Assembly (NCBI GenBank): GCA_025349905.2
Contig: MU624586.1
Location: forward strand, 1-45,809
Length of the DNA: 45,809 nucleotides
Direction: 5' to 3'
DNA from: Blastocladiella britannica
Taxonomy: Eukaryota; Blastocladiomycota; Blastocladiomycetes; Blastocladiales; Blastocladiaceae
How positions within the stretch are numbered: position 1 is the stretch's first letter; each line of letters begins with the position of its first letter. This document shows, piece after piece, positions 43,326 through 45,809 of the stretch. The translations under genes and the position numbers were made by a program. A model generated the notes under the pieces. That model was not told the origin of the DNA and searched no databases. It worked only from the letters and a program-made list of their open reading frames with translations.

Positions 43326-45473
43326 CTACTCCTCGACAACGTAGTGCGGGAAGAACCCGACGTGGCGGTCCATGTCGAGGTTCATGCCCAGGCACCAGCC
43401 GTCAGTGAGCACGCGGTACACGGCGACACGATCGCCACGCATGGCCGACATTTCGTCCTCGGCACGGGCCAGGAACGCTGCCACCGCCACGTACTGCGCG
43501 CCGCCCGCCAGCAGCGTGGTGTCGGTCGAGTCCATGCTCTCAATGGACCCCAGCGCGTGACTCGCGCTGTTGGCGGCCGCTGCCGCAGCGGACGTGGCAG
43601 CAGCACCGGCCGCTAGGGCCGAGCTCGGGGCGAGCACGATCCCCGACGACGCAATACGGGTCAGGAACCCGCGTGGCCGCTCGCTGCCGCTACCGCTACT
43701 GCCGTTCGACTCGCGCGATCCACGGCGCAGGAGATGGCCGCGGGGCTTGGCTGCCACTGGAGCAGCAGCAGCACCGGTGCTTGCATCCGACATCGTCGGG
43801 TTGCTGCCGGCAGGCGGTATTGCGAGATCCAGCGCGTCGGCGGCCTGCTCCTTCTGGGCATGCGTCGCATTGGTGGCACGCGCCAGTAACGCGGCGTCCA
43901 TGCTTTGGACACGACCAGCAGTGGTGAAGTTGCCGGTGCGGCGCTGGCCGCGAGGGGCGCCAGTGCCGGTGAAGCTGAACAATGTCTCTGGTGCGCGTTG
44001 CCGAGTGGTAGCGGTGGTGGTGGTGGGAGTGGTGGGTAACTTGGGCACGGGCGGAGGGGAGTCCGAGTCCGAGTCCGAGTCCGAGCTGCTGGTGGTGTTG
44101 GCATGCAGGCGGGAAGGACGTGCTACCTTGGTCGCTGGTGTTGCCGCAGCTGCTTTGGTTGCTGGTACTGTATCGGCCGCGAGCGTTGCTTCGAATAAGG
44201 GCGACGCTCCGGCTGCGGGTGCCGCCAGCGTGGATGTCTCTGAGGAAACAACCCCGGAATCCACATCAGCGGCGTCAAGAACCACAGGCTGCGGGACGGG
44301 CGACGGGGCCGCTGAGGGGCTCTCTTCGACAATGGGCGAGAGCAGCTGCGGGTCAGCCGGCGTTCCCGGCCAGGAGGGACCAGGGTGCCCAGCCGACGAC
44401 ATGCCCGAACTAAATGCCGACGAGTCCTCGTCGTCGTAACTGCCATAGTCATCGTCCGAGGTGGCGGAAAACGACGTGACTGACGTCAGCGGCGACCCGG
44501 GAGTCATCAAGTGCCGACTCCCGCCCACGGCCACCGACAGCGTACCAAACTCGCGCAGGCGGGCCAAGTCCGCGGCCAGACCGCGCGAGGCCGAGACGGA
44601 CCGCGGCGGCGGGTCGTGCACGACGAGTGGAGCACCCAGTAACGCGGCGGGCGGGGCTGCGGCGCGTTTGCGGTCGTGCGCGCGCTTGATCTTGGCCTCG
44701 AGCTCCTGCTCGCGCTTGGAAGCACGGTCAGCGTGACGCTGGGCGCGCGACGCCGATTTGGCCAGCTTGGCCTGCAGGTCGTCGGACCCGGGCACCATCA
44801 TCATCCCGGGCGACGTGGACAGCGCGTTCATGGTCATGGCCGACGACCGCGCGCGCTGCTTGGCCTTCTTTTTCTTTTCGCGCGCACGCTCCTCGGCCGC
44901 CGCATCGCCGTCGGGCGACGCCTTGGACGCAGCGGCCGCCAGAACACTGGCACGCAGGTCGGCAGGCACCAGTGGGCCGGGTGGGGGCGCGTGCGAGTTG
45001 GTCACGTCGGTCTCGAGCGAAATGCCGGCGGCGGTCGCCCTCTTACGCGCAGCAACCGACGTATTGGCGGCAGCAGCGGCGGCAGCAGCGTCATGCACGG
45101 CCAGAGCGGCGTGGGTCTGCGAGGCGGCGAGAATGGCCGACGATTCGCGGTAGATGCGGCGTGGAATCATGGGCACGGGCGGGGCCAAATGGCCGTCCTG
45201 GCCGGCGACGTAAGGCATGGTGGCCGGCATCAGGGCCGCGGGCGGTTTTTTGTGGACGACGGTGGGCGGTAACGGGGCTGCCACCTCCAATTTCTTTGTT
45301 TTGGGGGAGTCTTTGCTGTTGCCTTTGAGACAGCGCTGGATCAGGTACAGCACCAGGAGCAAGGCCACGACGCCGACGGCGCCATAGATGATGGTACTGG
45401 TATTGTTACTACTATTGGCGGTGTCGTCGAACTGGGTCAGGGTGTCCTGCTGTGGTGGTGGTAGCGGCGACAT
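43326..45473 (-). CDS. Single-pass membrane protein with C-terminal SH3 domain (Fus1-like)
   Basis: One continuous exon of about 715 residues if started at the ATG at 45473 (MSPLPPP). An in-frame ATG at 45602 would add 43 basic residues. The shorter form begins with a short Ser/Asn-rich ectodomain (NSSNNTS, N-glycosylation sites). It then has one transmembrane helix (IIYGAVGVVALLLVLYLI) and a long disordered cytosolic region with a Lys/Arg coiled part (EERAREKKKKAKQRARS) and a SDSDSDSD acidic run. The last 57 residues form an SH3 domain with EDEMSAMRGDRVAVY, GWCLGMN and VGFFPHYVVEE in the right order. This layout matches yeast Fus1, a cell-fusion scaffold, but low-complexity linkers prevent proving orthology. 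A scaffold role at the plasma membrane is the reasonable inference. Confidence 0.8.
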   Translation of the reverse strand: MSPLPPPQQDTLTQFDDTANSSNNTSTIIYGAVGVVALLLVLYLIQRCLKGNSKDSPKTKKLEVAAPLPPTVVHKKPPAALMPATMPYVAGQDGHLAPPVPMIPRRIYRESSAILAASQTHAALAVHDAAAAAAAANTSVAARKRATAAGISLETDVTNSHAPPPGPLVPADLRASVLAAAASKASPDGDAAAEERAREKKKKAKQRARSSAMTMNALSTSPGMMMVPGSDDLQAKLAKSASRAQRHADRASKREQELEAKIKRAHDRKRAAAPPAALLGAPLVVHDPPPRSVSASRGLAADLARLREFGTLSVAVGGSRHLMTPGSPLTSVTSFSATSDDDYGSYDDEDSSAFSSGMSSAGHPGPSWPGTPADPQLLSPIVEESPSAAPSPVPQPVVLDAADVDSGVVSSETSTLAAPAAGASPLFEATLAADTVPATKAAAATPATKVARPSRLHANTTSSSDSDSDSDSPPPVPKLPTTPTTTTATTRQRAPETLFSFTGTGAPRGQRRTGNFTTAGRVQSMDAALLARATNATHAQKEQAADALDLAIPPAGSNPTMSDASTGAAAAPVAAKPRGHLLRRGSRESNGSSGSGSERPRGFLTRIASSGIVLAPSSALAAGAAATSAAAAAANSASHALGSIESMDSTDTTLLAGGAQYVAVAAFLARAEDEMSAMRGDRVAVYRVLTDGWCLGMNLDMDRHVGFFPHYVVEE

Positions 45474-45644
45474 GACGGTGGTACTTGGTCGCCGGTACTG
45501 GAAAGGAAGGTTTCGGTTGGGCGAGGTGCGTCGTTCGTTCGTTGGAAGTGTGAGAACCTTGTTTGGGGGCCTCCCTCTCAAACTCTGTTTTGTCTGCACC
45601 ATACCGCCATCCAGACCGCCGACCGACGGAGGGCCAACCACCGC

Positions 45645-45660
45645 AATATCATATAGATAC
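45645..45660 (-). promoter_or_regulatory. TATA-like element upstream of the SH3 membrane protein gene
   Basis: On the minus strand TATCTATATGATATT lies 43 nt before the upstream ATG at 45602 and about 170 nt before that at 45473. AT-only words are rare here, so it may be the core promoter. It gives mild support to either start. Confidence 0.3.
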
Positions 45661-45780
45661 TACTCGCTCGCGCACTCCAATCCAAAAGCTACAAGCAAAA
45701 AAGCAAAAAAGCAAGCCGATAATAAAAAGCACGAGTCGCAGTTTTTGCGCCCCAAAGTGCAACTGGCACCGCGCCGCGCC

Positions 45781-45809
45781 ATGTCGCTCTCGTACCGCGC
45801 GCCCCCTCC
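45781..45809 (+). CDS. Possible start of a gene running off the window
   Basis: An ATG at 45781 opens MSLSYRAPP on the plus strand, and no stop is reached before the window ends. GC-rich sequence and high C/G third positions fit coding use in this genome. The 29 nt are too few to identify the protein. It would be divergent from the SH3 membrane protein gene. Confidence 0.3.

Noticed and set aside
1..45809. Transposons, CRISPR arrays, bacterial operons
   Set aside because: No transposase, terminal repeats, reverse transcriptase, spaced repeats or ribosome-binding-site spacing were seen; introns show eukaryotic nuclear DNA.

Overview
This is about 46 kb of gene-dense, GC-rich nuclear DNA from a eukaryote. 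Nearly every gene is broken by short spliceosomal introns, mostly 54-76 nt, with GT donors and CAG, TAG or often AAG acceptors. The gene set points to a fungus: QCR10, DUG2, an Ecl1-type zinc protein, an Ett1/Nro1-like protein, a Fus1-like SH3 membrane protein and a Ser/Thr-rich surface protein. Two full-length ABCA-type ABC transporters, a class generally missing from Dikarya, make an early-diverging (zoosporic) fungus the best inference. I cannot name the species. I rebuilt exon-intron models by hand and checked reading phase at each junction; most models close perfectly.

Layout, left to right. 0.3-2.6 kb: a divergent pair, a DNAJC17-like J-domain protein (-) and RNA polymerase I subunit RPA43 (+). 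2.7-8.7 kb: ABCA transporter 1 (-). 8.7-9.2 kb: an intergenic space holding a strong long hairpin (possible structured RNA). 9.2-11.0 kb: SEC17/alpha-SNAP (-) and QCR10 (-). 11.2-12.4 kb: a Ser/Thr-rich anchored surface protein (+). 12.5-13.4 kb: GID8 (+), convergent with an Ett1/Nro1-like protein (-, to 14.85 kb). 14.9-16.5 kb: an unrecognised gene or genes (+), model partly unresolved. 16.5-18.1 kb: a leucine-rich-repeat membrane protein (-) that carries a nonsense codon and apparent frameshifts. 18.4-22.4 kb: a 1304-residue zinc-motif protein of unknown function (-). 22.8-23.3 kb: Ecl1-like (-). 23.9-27.0 kb: DUG2 (+). 27.2-30.3 kb: a secreted subtilisin-like protease (-). 30.8-31.0 kb: a decayed partial copy of the neighbouring BAP31-like gene. 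31.3-32.4 kb: the intact BAP31-like gene (+). 32.5-33.5 kb: exosome subunit RRP45 (-). 33.5-40.2 kb: ABCA transporter 2 (-), only 25 nt from the RRP45 start. 40.4-41.7 kb: an NmrA-like protein (-). 42.0-43.2 kb: exosome subunit MTR3 (-). 43.3-45.5 kb: a single-pass membrane protein with a C-terminal SH3 domain (-). A new gene may begin at 45.78 kb (+).

The genes are mostly unrelated housekeeping functions: RNA metabolism (RPA43, DNAJC17-like, RRP45, MTR3), membrane traffic and ER (SEC17, BAP31-like), lipid-type transport (two ABCAs), respiration (QCR10) and protein or glutathione turnover (GID8, DUG2, protease). I see no operon-like pathway, mobile element, tRNA, rRNA or CRISPR array. The most unusual items are the damaged LRR gene with one repeat per exon, the BAP31-like duplicate fragment, the unexplained hairpin, the recurrent GTCCGT donors and AAG acceptors, and the unknown zinc protein. 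I found no convincing evidence of a wholly new multi-gene system.
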